Shown in pieces: positions 1-7,125 of a DNA stretch of 64,000 nucleotides. The DNA lies in the NCBI GenBank assembly GCA_017416145.1, contig JAFQDD010000017.1:26986-90985 (forward strand), given 5' to 3'. This DNA is from Spirochaetaceae bacterium. Its GTDB lineage: Bacteria > Spirochaetota > Spirochaetia > Treponematales > Treponemataceae. Made by a program: the position numbers and the translations under genes. How positions within the stretch are numbered: the first letter of the stretch is position 1; every line of letters begins with the position of its first letter. The notes beneath the pieces are model-generated. The model made no database searches. It was not told where the DNA came from and saw only the letters and a list, made by a program, of their open reading frames with translations.

Positions 1-1775
1 TGCTCTTCAATACGGGCGGCAATGTCGTCGGCTTTTTCAAGCTGTTTGTATTCGTAGAAAGTTCGGGTAAAAGGAATCTCGTAGCCAATCTTTGTCTTAG
101 ATTTGTCTATCCATGCGTCTTTATTGTATGGAAGAACTTCACGCTCAAAGTATTTGTCTATGTCCTGGTCAAGTGGAACATTTTCAAAATCACGCTTGTC
201 GCTGTCTGCCTGAACCTTTCCCTTTTTATCTTTTACAGGATTTCCATTTTCATCAAGCAGGGGACTTTCAACAGTGATTTTGTTATAGCCCAAATCAACA
301 CTGTCCAGAACTTTTGACTTGCAGACCAGTTTTGCGCCGCTTTCAGTTGTTTCTTCATACACTCTATTCTCTGAATATTCATCATAGGCTTTGAGAATAA
401 GGTTTCTTGCATTGTCCGTAATATCAACACGCTTGTTACCAATATTCTTGCGACGGCTTTCATAACAATTCGAGGCATCTATCAGCTGAACTTTGCCAAC
501 TCGCTTTTCTTCCTTGTCTTTTGTGATAACCCAGATGTATGTCGCAATTCCTGTGTTGTAAAAGGAATCATTAGGAAGCTGAACGATTGCATCAAGCCAA
601 TCATTTTCGATTAAGTAACGGCGGATTTCACTCTGTCCGCTTCCCGCATCCCCAGAAAAGAGACTTGAACCGTTCTGGATGATTGCCATTCTTCCGCCCG
701 CAACGCTTGCTCGCGTATGCGTATTTTCGCTCGGGTCTTTGAGTTTAGCAACGCCATTAAGCATGAATAAAAGTTGTCCGTCACTTTTTGGTGGAAGTCC
801 TACCCCAAAGCGACCTGCAGAGCCTTTTTTGTTTTCTTTTTCAATGTCATCAGCCTCTTTTTTCCAGTCGATTCCAAAAGGAGGATTACTGATAATGTAA
901 TCAAAATGGTAATCAGTGAATTTGTCATCGTTCAGAGTATCACCGAACTGCATGTTGTTCGGGTCTCCGCCGCGAATCAACATATCAGCCTTTGCAATTC
1001 CAAAAGTAAAGGGATTGAATTCCTGACCGAAACTTGTAACAACAGCTTCTTTATCAAATTGCTTCAAGCGTTCTTCCATACAGGTAAGCATCTGGCTTGT
1101 GCCCATGGTCATGTCATAAACAGTTTTATTGATTCCGTCTGAAGCAAAGGCATTTTTGTCGCTGTTCACAAGAAGGTCGCACATGAGATAGATAATATCG
1201 CGGCTGGTAAAGTGCGCTCCGGCTTCTTCGTCATAACTTTCTGAAAAACGCTGAACAAGATTTTCAAAGATGTAGCCCATGTCAACGGCGCTAATTTTTT
1301 CTGGGCTCATATCGGCTTTTGTGGAATTGAAATCGCTTATAACTTGATAAAGGACCTTTCCTTCTTTCATTGTCTTTATCTGGTCTTCAAACTTCATACG
1401 GTGAAGAATGTCCTTTACATTGTCAGAAAAGCCGTTTAAATAATCTTCAAAGTTATCTGCAATATTCGCGCTATCCGCAAGAAGAGTTTCAAACGTAAAC
1501 TTGCTTGTGTTGTAAAACTGATAGCCCGATGCCTTTGTCAGGAAGCCTTCTTTGACCTGCAAATCCTTTACCTTCTCAGCCATCTCCAAAACTTTTTTCT
1601 GAGTGGGCAAAAGACAATCATGAAATCTCTTGATAAGACACATGGGCAGAATGACAAGTCCATACTCATGAGGTTTGTAAAGACCAACAAGCGTGTTTGC
1701 CACATTCCAAATTAAAGCGGCTTTTTCCTGAATATTGCTTCCTACTTTTTTTATAAGTACATCATTTGTAGACAT
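1..1775 (-). CDS. hsdM: Type I restriction-modification DNA methyltransferase (M subunit), 3' end off the window
   Basis: N6-adenine DNA methylase of a type I restriction system, which works with specificity and restriction subunits lying beyond the left edge. 591 codons are visible and the frame is open to base 1. An N-terminal helical HsdM-type domain (about residues 1-150) precedes the Rossmann methylase domain. The catalytic motif IV NPPF lies at residues 297-300 in NPPFGIDW, and the SAM-binding motif I region reads YDMTMGTSQM, with M-T-M-G-T where D-P-x-x-G-x-G is usual. The ATG at 1775 was chosen because AGAAGGA sits 7 bases upstream; an in-frame ATG at 1784 would overlap that site. A spot count over bases 61-120 gives about 42% G+C against roughly 28-37% in sampled later genes, consistent with horizontal transfer. 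Family identity is secure; completeness of the operon cannot be judged. Confidence 0.93.
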   Translation of the reverse strand, partial: MSTNDVLIKKVGSNIQEKAALIWNVANTLVGLYKPHEYGLVILPMCLIKRFHDCLLPTQKKVLEMAEKVKDLQVKEGFLTKASGYQFYNTSKFTFETLLADSANIADNFEDYLNGFSDNVKDILHRMKFEDQIKTMKEGKVLYQVISDFNSTKADMSPEKISAVDMGYIFENLVQRFSESYDEEAGAHFTSRDIIYLMCDLLVNSDKNAFASDGINKTVYDMTMGTSQMLTCMEERLKQFDKEAVVTSFGQEFNPFTFGIAKADMLIRGGDPNNMQFGDTLNDDKFTDYHFDYIISNPPFGIDWKKEADDIEKENKKGSAGRFGVGLPPKSDGQLLFMLNGVAKLKDPSENTHTRASVAGGRMAIIQNGSSLFSGDAGSGQSEIRRYLIENDWLDAIVQLPNDSFYNTGIATYIWVITKDKEEKRVGKVQLIDASNCYESRRKNIGNKRVDITDNARNLILKAYDEYSENRVYEETTESGAKLVCKSKVLDSVDLGYNKITVESPLLDENGNPVKDKKGKVQADSDKRDFENVPLDQDIDKYFEREVLPYNKDAWIDKSKTKIGYEIPFTRTFYEYKQLEKADDIAARIEE

Positions 1776-1807
1776 TCGATTCATCCTTCTTATCAATTTA
1801 CATTTTT

Positions 1808-1840
1808 ATTATACAGTATGTTAGTGTCAAAGAATGACAC
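1808..1840 (-). promoter_or_regulatory. hsdM promoter with adjacent inverted-repeat operator
   Basis: On the minus strand a TATAAT (bases 1808-1813, preceded directly by TG) lies about 33 bases upstream of the hsdM ATG. Immediately upstream is a 6-5-6 inverted repeat, GTGTCA/TGACAC at 1824-1840, which touches the stop codon of the HTH gene. Its position over the -35 side suggests an operator for the neighbouring HTH protein. That link is inference. Confidence 0.45.
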
Positions 1841-2065
1841 TTATTCATTTTCTACAGAAGATTTTTCGTTTATTACGCATATATCGCCCACGTCACAATC
1901 AAGAGCTCTGCAAATCTTCTGCATGCTATCCATAGATATAAACTCGCCCTTACCGAGTTTTGCCAAAATATTTGTGGAAATACCTGCCATTTTGATAAGG
2001 TCTGTTCGATTCTTAATGCCTTTATCAATAAGCAGTTTCCATAGTTTTCTGTAATCTACATCCAT
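1841..2065 (-). CDS. Small Cro/C1-type HTH transcriptional regulator
   Basis: A 74-residue DNA-binding protein that is almost entirely one Cro/C1 helix-turn-helix domain (Rxxl-kxAGIS-x-N-x-l-xKlgKGEFISMDSMQKIC). Small XRE proteins of this kind often sit upstream of restriction-modification genes and time methylase and nuclease expression. Here it is co-directional with hsdM, 65 bases upstream, with an inverted repeat in between that could be its operator. The start has a GAGGA about 10 bases upstream. The DNA-binding role is well supported; control of hsdM is inferred from position only. Confidence 0.85.
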   Translation of the reverse strand: MDVDYRKLWKLLIDKGIKNRTDLIKMAGISTNILAKLGKGEFISMDSMQKICRALDCDVGDICVINEKSSVENE

Positions 2066-2346
2066 ATAAAATATTCCTCAAAATACTATATCATATCTTT
2101 CAGGATTATTGAGGTAAAATATCATGTTTTTACAATAATTTTTTGAAGACCTGATTGGTTCCGCAGGGCAAAAACCTACGGCCCACGAACTTAAAGTAAG
2201 GAGTTTAAGTAAAAGTTGAATTTCAGTGAATTCAGGTGAATTTGAATAATTTTATTTTTTGAAAATATAGTGTTAAAATATAGTTATCCGAGGCAGAAAA
2301 TCCTCTTTTATTAGTCTTATTTGTCTATTTAGGTTCAGATAACTTC

Positions 2347-2405
2347 AGTTTAAAACAAAAAAACCACTCATTTCTGAGTGGTCTATTTAGCATGGGTTGG
2401 ACTTG
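2347..2405 (-). repeat. Partial duplicate of tRNA-fMet 3' end and its terminator
   Basis: This 59-base segment matches 2526-2584 with only two mismatches. It contains a copy of the tRNA terminator (stem CCACTCA/TGAGTGG, 2357-2381) and the last part of the tRNA (acceptor end and 3' T-stem) and then diverges. It cannot form a tRNA. It has the look of an old attachment-site remnant or of a duplication caused by insertion of the element that follows. Confidence 0.8.
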
Positions 2406-2521
2406 CCTTACAGTCGTAAACGGCCTGTTTACTCCTTACAGGCCGGCTTCATTCACTGACGCAGACATCCTGTCTGCTTTTCCTCGCACTTGCTCGGCGT
2501 TCATTACGCTTCAAGTCCAAC
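2396..2521. repeat. Hairpin element bounded by 10-bp inverted repeats
   Basis: Bases 2396-2405 (GTTGGACTTG) and 2512-2521 (CAAGTCCAAC) are perfect inverted repeats, and both are copies of the tRNA-fMet T-arm sequence. Between them are two hairpins: GGCCTGT/ACAGGCC (about 2422-2444) and GCAGACA/TGTCTGC (about 2461-2477). No coding capacity is seen. It resembles a small palindromic (MITE- or REP-like) insertion. Confidence 0.55.
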
Positions 2522-2535
2522 AGTTAGTTTAAAAC

Positions 2536-2560
2536 AAAAAAACCACTCATTTCTGAGTGG
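2536..2560 (-). terminator. Rho-independent terminator of tRNA-fMet
   Basis: On the minus strand a 7-bp stem CCACTCA/TGAGTGG with a short loop is followed by seven T, starting a few bases after the tRNA 3' end. The same structure is duplicated at 2357-2381. Confidence 0.8.
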
Positions 2561-2566
2561 TCTATA

Positions 2567-2639
2567 TAGCAGGGGTTGGACTTGAACCAACGGCCTCCGG
2601 GTTATGAGCCCGACGAGCTGCCAACTGCTCTACCCTGCG
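2567..2639 (-). tRNA. Initiator tRNA-fMet (CAT anticodon)
   Basis: The 73-base sequence folds as a full cloverleaf with anticodon loop CTCATAA. Three features mark it as the initiator and not elongator Met or Ile-CAU: a mismatched 1-72 pair (C1 opposite T72), three stacked G:C pairs in the anticodon stem (GGG/CCC), and A11:T24 in the D-stem. The D-stem-to-anticodon block is nearly identical to that of E. coli tRNA-fMet. The 3' CCA is not encoded; the discriminator A is followed by TAT. A terminator follows directly. Confidence 0.95.
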
Positions 2640-2727
2640 TCGTATTGTTAGGGTATAATATCATTGATTTTAAAAACTGTCAAGAGAAATTTGAAAGATT
2701 AGAGGATGATTTTTTTGAGTTTTTTAC

Positions 2728-2756
2728 TTGCTCAACATTAACTGGATTTGTATAAT
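2728..2756 (+). promoter_or_regulatory. Promoter of the envelope cluster, 6 bases from the ATG
   Basis: TTGCTC (2728-2733), 17-base spacer, TATAAT (2751-2756), then six T and the ATG at 2763. No Shine-Dalgarno sequence is present, so the transcript should start at or next to the start codon. Confidence 0.6.
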
Positions 2757-2762
2757 TTTTTT

Positions 2763-3464
2763 ATGGAACTAGAACTTTTTCCACTTTTCGATATGGAAGC
2801 TATTAAGTCCGGGGCAAAGAAAAATAAACTTTCAACTTCTGTAAAACTTCAAACTCTTCAAGGTGATAATATAAACTCCGAGGAAGAATTACAGACCAAT
2901 TCTTTGCATGTTCGTATGACTTACAAAAACTTAGATTTTGCAGAAAAGAATATAAAAGAACACGAATTTGAAAATTGTACCTTTGAGAGTTGTCATTTTG
3001 TAAAAGCCAATTTAACAGCTGTAGCTTTTATGGATTGTAAATTCCAAAATTGTGATTTTGTGGTACCAACTCTTGTAAATACAGGAATAAAAACCTCTGA
3101 TTTCTTTGGTTGTAAGTTTATGGGCGTCGATTTTTCCGATTGCTCAAATTTCTTTTTCTCTCCAAATTTTCAAGATTCTATGATAAATTCTTGCAATTTT
3201 GAAGGAAACAAAATGTCAAAAACTGAGTTTTTTTCTTGCAAAATCCGAGAAACAACTTTTGCATATTGTGACTTATCGGAATCCCGTTTTGACAACTCTG
3301 AATTCCAAGGAACAACCTTTCAAGATTGCCAACTTCAAAAAGCAGATTTCACCGATGCCATTGGATATACTATAAATCCTTTTACCAACAAATTGAAAGG
3401 AGCTCGGTTTTCCTTGCCAGAAGCTCAATCTTTTTTGTATTTTTTAGATATAGAAGTAGAATAA
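2763..3464 (+). CDS. Pentapeptide-repeat-like protein
   Basis: A 233-residue protein whose middle and C-terminal parts are made of degenerate five-residue repeats of the A(D/N)LxF type, rich in Cys and Phe (for example NCTFESCHF, CDFSGCKF-like steps). These fold as a right-handed quadrilateral beta-helix; known members bind proteins, and a few mimic DNA. No signal peptide was seen, so it is probably cytoplasmic. The ATG at 2763 was chosen over the in-frame TTG at 2748 because the TTG lies inside the promoter. The pfkB-type gene starts 1 base after its stop, so the two are co-transcribed. The specific function is unknown. Confidence 0.75.
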   Translation: MELELFPLFDMEAIKSGAKKNKLSTSVKLQTLQGDNINSEEELQTNSLHVRMTYKNLDFAEKNIKEHEFENCTFESCHFVKANLTAVAFMDCKFQNCDFVVPTLVNTGIKTSDFFGCKFMGVDFSDCSNFFFSPNFQDSMINSCNFEGNKMSKTEFFSCKIRETTFAYCDLSESRFDNSEFQGTTFQDCQLQKADFTDAIGYTINPFTNKLKGARFSLPEAQSFLYFLDIEVE

Positions 3465-3465
3465 T

Positions 3466-4440
3466 ATGAAGAAAATCCTAACTTTGTGCCTAAGTGCCGG
3501 TATTCAAAAAACAATCGAATTTTCAAAAATCCAACTTAATAAGGTAAATCGTTCTGAAAATTACCGATTTGATATTGCAGGGAAGGCTGTAAATTCGGCT
3601 CGTGTGTTGGCTCAACTTGCAGAAAAAAATGAAATTCATCTTTCCAAAAGTGATATAAAGCAAAATATTACTTTGATTTGTCCTTTGGGTGAAAAAAATC
3701 TTGATTTTTGGAGAGAACTTAGCAAAGAGGAAAACTTCATTCAGAAAAATATACTGATTCCAGGTTTTACTAGAGAATGTTGCACTTTAATCGAAAGGGA
3801 ATCTGGTCGAGTTACAGAACTTGTGGTGGAAGAGCCAAAAATCCAAGACGAAAACCAAAATGCAAAAACAAAGGAATTGCTCTCGTTGCTAGAATGTGAA
3901 TTTACCAATCCAAAAACAAAACCAGAGGCTCTCCTTGTGGCAGGAAGTGTGCCAAGTTATTGGGATTCAAATATTATGGAAGAAATTGCAAAAATTGCAA
4001 AAAAAAATGATGTTTTGCTAATGGCTGACTTTAAGGGAAAAACGCTTTTAAATTTGCTTCCAGAGTTTGCACCAAATATTATCAAAATCAACAAAGAAGA
4101 ATTCTTAGAAACTTTTTATCCAGAAATCTTTGAGCAAGATGCTCCAAAATGTGATACAATAAAATTGCAAGAATTGATATGTCATCAATCCAAAATTCTT
4201 GGGAATATCATAATTGTAACTGACGGAGCAAATGATACAATTTTGTCCGATAAAGGAAAATGTTATATTGGAAAAACAGAAAAAGTTTCTGTAAAAAATA
4301 CAATTGGTTGTGGCGATTCTTTTAATGCAGGGTTTTTGTACGAGTTTCTAAAATCTAAAAATCTTGAAAAAGCTTTAGAAATGGGAACTTTTGCTGCTTC
4401 GAGAAATGCAGAATCTTTAGCCCCTGGTTCAATTTTTTAG
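3466..4440 (+). CDS. PfkB-family sugar kinase (1-phosphofructokinase / tagatose-6-P kinase type)
   Basis: A 324-residue carbohydrate kinase of the ribokinase/PfkB fold. The N-terminal part has the glycine motif AGKAVNSARVLAQL that binds the sugar phosphate. The C-terminal PfkB signature NTIGCGDSFNAGF contains the catalytic Asp and anion hole. Overall order and length match FruK/LacC-type phosphosugar kinases. The substrate cannot be read from sequence, and no PTS or sugar transporter is nearby. It lies 1 base after the pentapeptide-like gene and 73 bases before the LysM gene, so its link to that cluster may be only transcriptional. Confidence 0.8.
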   Translation: MKKILTLCLSAGIQKTIEFSKIQLNKVNRSENYRFDIAGKAVNSARVLAQLAEKNEIHLSKSDIKQNITLICPLGEKNLDFWRELSKEENFIQKNILIPGFTRECCTLIERESGRVTELVVEEPKIQDENQNAKTKELLSLLECEFTNPKTKPEALLVAGSVPSYWDSNIMEEIAKIAKKNDVLLMADFKGKTLLNLLPEFAPNIIKINKEEFLETFYPEIFEQDAPKCDTIKLQELICHQSKILGNIIIVTDGANDTILSDKGKCYIGKTEKVSVKNTIGCGDSFNAGFLYEFLKSKNLEKALEMGTFAASRNAESLAPGSIF

Positions 4441-4513
4441 GTTGAGAATTTACTGGATATTTATCCGTTGACAATAAATCTTAAGCATAATACCATAAAA
4501 TTGAGGTAATTTG

Positions 4514-7111
4514 ATGGGAAACATAATTGGAATTAAACTAGCAGATGGTTCATTTTATCCTGTAATGGAAGAAGGAAAACCTTTTTCAAAAAAACTGGAA
4601 CTAACAACAGTTCGTGATGACCAAACTACGGTTCACTTAGATTTGTATCGTTCTGCCACAGGTTCAATGGACGATGCAGAATATGTTGACACTTTAGTTG
4701 TGGAAAATCTTGTACCTCATCCAAAACAAGAACATTCCTTAAATTTAAATATTAAACTTGATGAAAATAATATGCTTTCTGCTGAAATTGATGATCCTGA
4801 AACTGGTGCAATCTCTAATTCAAAAGTTTCTCTTGTTACTCTAAAAAAAGAAGATTTGTCAGTGGAGCCTGATTATTCCATTACTCCAGAAGAAAATGTT
4901 GAAAATTTTGATGAAATAGACGAAATTATTGATGAAAATGTAATTGATAATTTAGATGATTTTGAGGAATCTGATAAATTGCCAGAAGAAATCGATATTG
5001 AAATTCCATCTAATTTTTCAGATTCTGAACCTACCTTTTTGGGTGAAAATCTAAGTTCCGAGGAAGATTTTTTGGTTGAAGACGATACTTCTGATTTAAA
5101 TAACGACTTTGTATTTCCAGAAGAAATTGAAAATCTAGAAGAATCTGATAATTTTGATACAAAGGACGCAATGATACTTGGTGGGGTTGGAGCCGCAGCT
5201 GTTGCAGGAGCAGTTTTGGCCGATAATTTATCGTCCACCGAAGAAATCCCAACCATAGAAGAAGACGTAATCGAAGAACCACAATCTTTCCAAGAAGATT
5301 CCCAACTTGAAGAAATCGATATTCTGGTTCCAGAAGAAACTAGCGAATCCGCTGTACTGGACGATTTCGCTTTCCCAAGTGCTGATACAGAAGTTTCCAG
5401 CGAATCCGCTGAGCTGGACGATTTCGCTTTCCCAAGTGCTGATACAGAAGTTTCCAGTGAGTCTGCTGTACTGGACGATTTCGCTTTCCCAGCTGATACA
5501 GAAGAAACCAGTGAATCCGCTGAGCTAGACGACTTCGCTCTTCCAAGTGCTGATACCGAAATTTCCAGCGAATCCGCTGTGCTAGACGACTTCGCTCTTC
5601 CAAGTGCTGATACCGAGATTTCCAGTGAAACCGCTGAGATGGACGACTTCGCTCTTCCAAGTGCTGATACAGAAGAAACCAGCGAATCTGCTGTGCTGGA
5701 CGATTTTGCTTTCCCAAGTGCTGATAGCGAGATTTCCAGCGAATCCGCTTTGCTAGACGCTTTTGCTTTCCCAAGTGCTGATACCGAGATTTCTAGTGAA
5801 TCCGCTTTGCTGGATAATTTCGCTTTCCCAAGTGCTGATACCGAGATTTCTAGTGAATCCGCTGAGATGGACGACTTCGTTTTCCCAAGTGCTGATACAG
5901 AAGTTTCCAGCGAATCCGCTGTGTTAGACGACTTTGCTTTCCCAAGTGCTGATACAGAAGAAACCAGCGAATCCGCTGTGCTGGACGACTTCGCTTTCCC
6001 AGCTGATACAGGAGTTTCCAGCGAATCCGCTGAGATGGACGACTTCGCTTTCCCAAGTGCTGATACAGAAGTTTCCAGCGAATCTGCTGTGCTGGACGAC
6101 TTCGCTTTCCCAAGTGCCGATACAGAAGAAACCAGCGAATCCGCTGAGATGGACGATTTCGCTTTCCCAAGTGCTGATACCGAGATTTCTAGTGAATCCG
6201 CTGTGCTGGACGATTTTGCTTTCCCAGCTGATAGCGAGATTTCTAGTGAGTCTGCTGAGTTGGACGATTTTGCTTTCCCAGCTGATACCGAGATTTCTAG
6301 CGAATCCGCTGAGCTAGACGACTTCGCTTTCCCAAGTGCTGATACAGAAGAAACCAGTGAATCCGCTGAGCTAGAGGATTCTGCTTTTTCTGTTGCTGAT
6401 AGTGAATTGCCGAATTTTGATGATTTTGATATTGATTCAGAGGAATCTTTTGAAATGGAAGATAATGCTCCATTTACTTTTGATTCTCTTCCTGAATTTG
6501 ATGAGATTCCAGAATTGAAAGATAATTCAACAGATTTTTCTGATGATTTTGCTGCTATGGACTTTGAACTACCAGAAATTGATGAAAGTAAATATGAATT
6601 TGCAGCTTCAAATGAAGGTGGTGATCCATTGTTTGATAGTTTATATGAAGAAAACTACAAAGAAACAGAAAAATCCCAAAAGAAAACTACTATTCCAGTG
6701 GTGATTTGCGTGATTTGTGCTTTGATTTGTCTTGGCGTTCTTGGAATTATTCTTTGGTTGACAAAACCAAATTTATTTGGAACAAAGGATGCAGAACCAA
6801 CTGTAACAATTCCTGTAGAAAACGTTGAAACAGAGTTGCCTGTTTTAGAAAAAGAAGATTTAACATCTGCAAAAGAAAATGAGATAGTTATTACTCCAGA
6901 ACCTGTTGTGCCAGAAATCCCTGAGCCAAAGGTTGAAGTTGCTCCAGCGAAAGTAATTTACAGAATCAAATGGGGTGATACTTTGTGGGATTTAGCAGAA
7001 TCTTATTATCAAAATCCTTGGTTATATCCAAAAATTGCAAAAGCAAATAATATCAAAAATCCAGATGTAATCATTTCTGGAACTGATATCGAGATTCCGC
7101 CACTTAATTAA
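4514..7111 (+). CDS. Large repeat protein: Hsp70-substrate-domain-like N-terminus, 19 tandem repeats, TM helix, LysM
   Basis: An 865-residue acidic protein in four parts. Residues 1-110 resemble the beta-sandwich substrate-binding domain of DnaK (FYPVMEEGKPFSKKLELTT, then DDQTTVHLDLYR and LDENNMLSAEIDD). Residues 111-276 are acidic linker with a Gly/Ala hydrophobic stretch at 220-239. Residues 277-633 are exactly 19 tandem units of 18-19 residues around SESAxLDDFAFPSADTE. A transmembrane helix at about 727-749 precedes a C-terminal LysM domain (816-860, IKWGDTLWDLAESYY), which in this family binds peptidoglycan. The ATG at 4514 follows GAGGTAATTTG; an in-frame TTG just before it is ignored. 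The likely role is envelope tethering or scaffolding, inferred from LysM and the transglycosylase gene 14 bases downstream. Confidence 0.85.
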   Translation: MGNIIGIKLADGSFYPVMEEGKPFSKKLELTTVRDDQTTVHLDLYRSATGSMDDAEYVDTLVVENLVPHPKQEHSLNLNIKLDENNMLSAEIDDPETGAISNSKVSLVTLKKEDLSVEPDYSITPEENVENFDEIDEIIDENVIDNLDDFEESDKLPEEIDIEIPSNFSDSEPTFLGENLSSEEDFLVEDDTSDLNNDFVFPEEIENLEESDNFDTKDAMILGGVGAAAVAGAVLADNLSSTEEIPTIEEDVIEEPQSFQEDSQLEEIDILVPEETSESAVLDDFAFPSADTEVSSESAELDDFAFPSADTEVSSESAVLDDFAFPADTEETSESAELDDFALPSADTEISSESAVLDDFALPSADTEISSETAEMDDFALPSADTEETSESAVLDDFAFPSADSEISSESALLDAFAFPSADTEISSESALLDNFAFPSADTEISSESAEMDDFVFPSADTEVSSESAVLDDFAFPSADTEETSESAVLDDFAFPADTGVSSESAEMDDFAFPSADTEVSSESAVLDDFAFPSADTEETSESAEMDDFAFPSADTEISSESAVLDDFAFPADSEISSESAELDDFAFPADTEISSESAELDDFAFPSADTEETSESAELEDSAFSVADSELPNFDDFDIDSEESFEMEDNAPFTFDSLPEFDEIPELKDNSTDFSDDFAAMDFELPEIDESKYEFAASNEGGDPLFDSLYEENYKETEKSQKKTTIPVVICVICALICLGVLGIILWLTKPNLFGTKDAEPTVTIPVENVETELPVLEKEDLTSAKENEIVITPEPVVPEIPEPKVEVAPAKVIYRIKWGDTLWDLAESYYQNPWLYPKIAKANNIKNPDVIISGTDIEIPPLN
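5342..6412 (+). repeat. In-frame tandem repeat, 19 units of 57 or 54 bp
   Basis: Nineteen consecutive units (15 of 57 bp, 4 of 54 bp, total 1071 bp) with very similar DNA as well as protein sequence. Units end in three alternating types (EVS, EIS, EET) and the 54-bp units all lack the same Ser codon before ADT/ADS. The near-identity suggests recent expansion by recombination or slippage, so copy number may vary between strains. Confidence 0.95.
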
Positions 7112-7125
7112 TTTGTGAGAATAAT

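Larger units (their letters stand above)
2066..2566. other. Intergenic region: duplicated tRNA end and hairpin element
   Basis: No protein gene was recognised. The region holds two copies of a tRNA 3'-end-plus-terminator segment, a hairpin-rich insert between them, and an A+T-rich stretch (2090-2345) in which nothing convincing was seen. Confidence 0.6.

Noticed and set aside
2391..2405. Possible second tRNA gene
   Set aside because: Only the 3' end of the tRNA (acceptor and T-stem) is present; there is no anticodon or D-arm.
5340..6317. Long open frames on the minus strand and in another plus frame across the repeat region
   Set aside because: They arise because a 57-bp repeat without stops in one frame also lacks stops in others. 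Their Arg/Gln- or Leu/Ser-rich products have no signals or starts of their own.
5342..6412. CRISPR array
   Set aside because: Repeats are contiguous, coding and of 54-57 bp without unique spacers; no cas genes are in the window.
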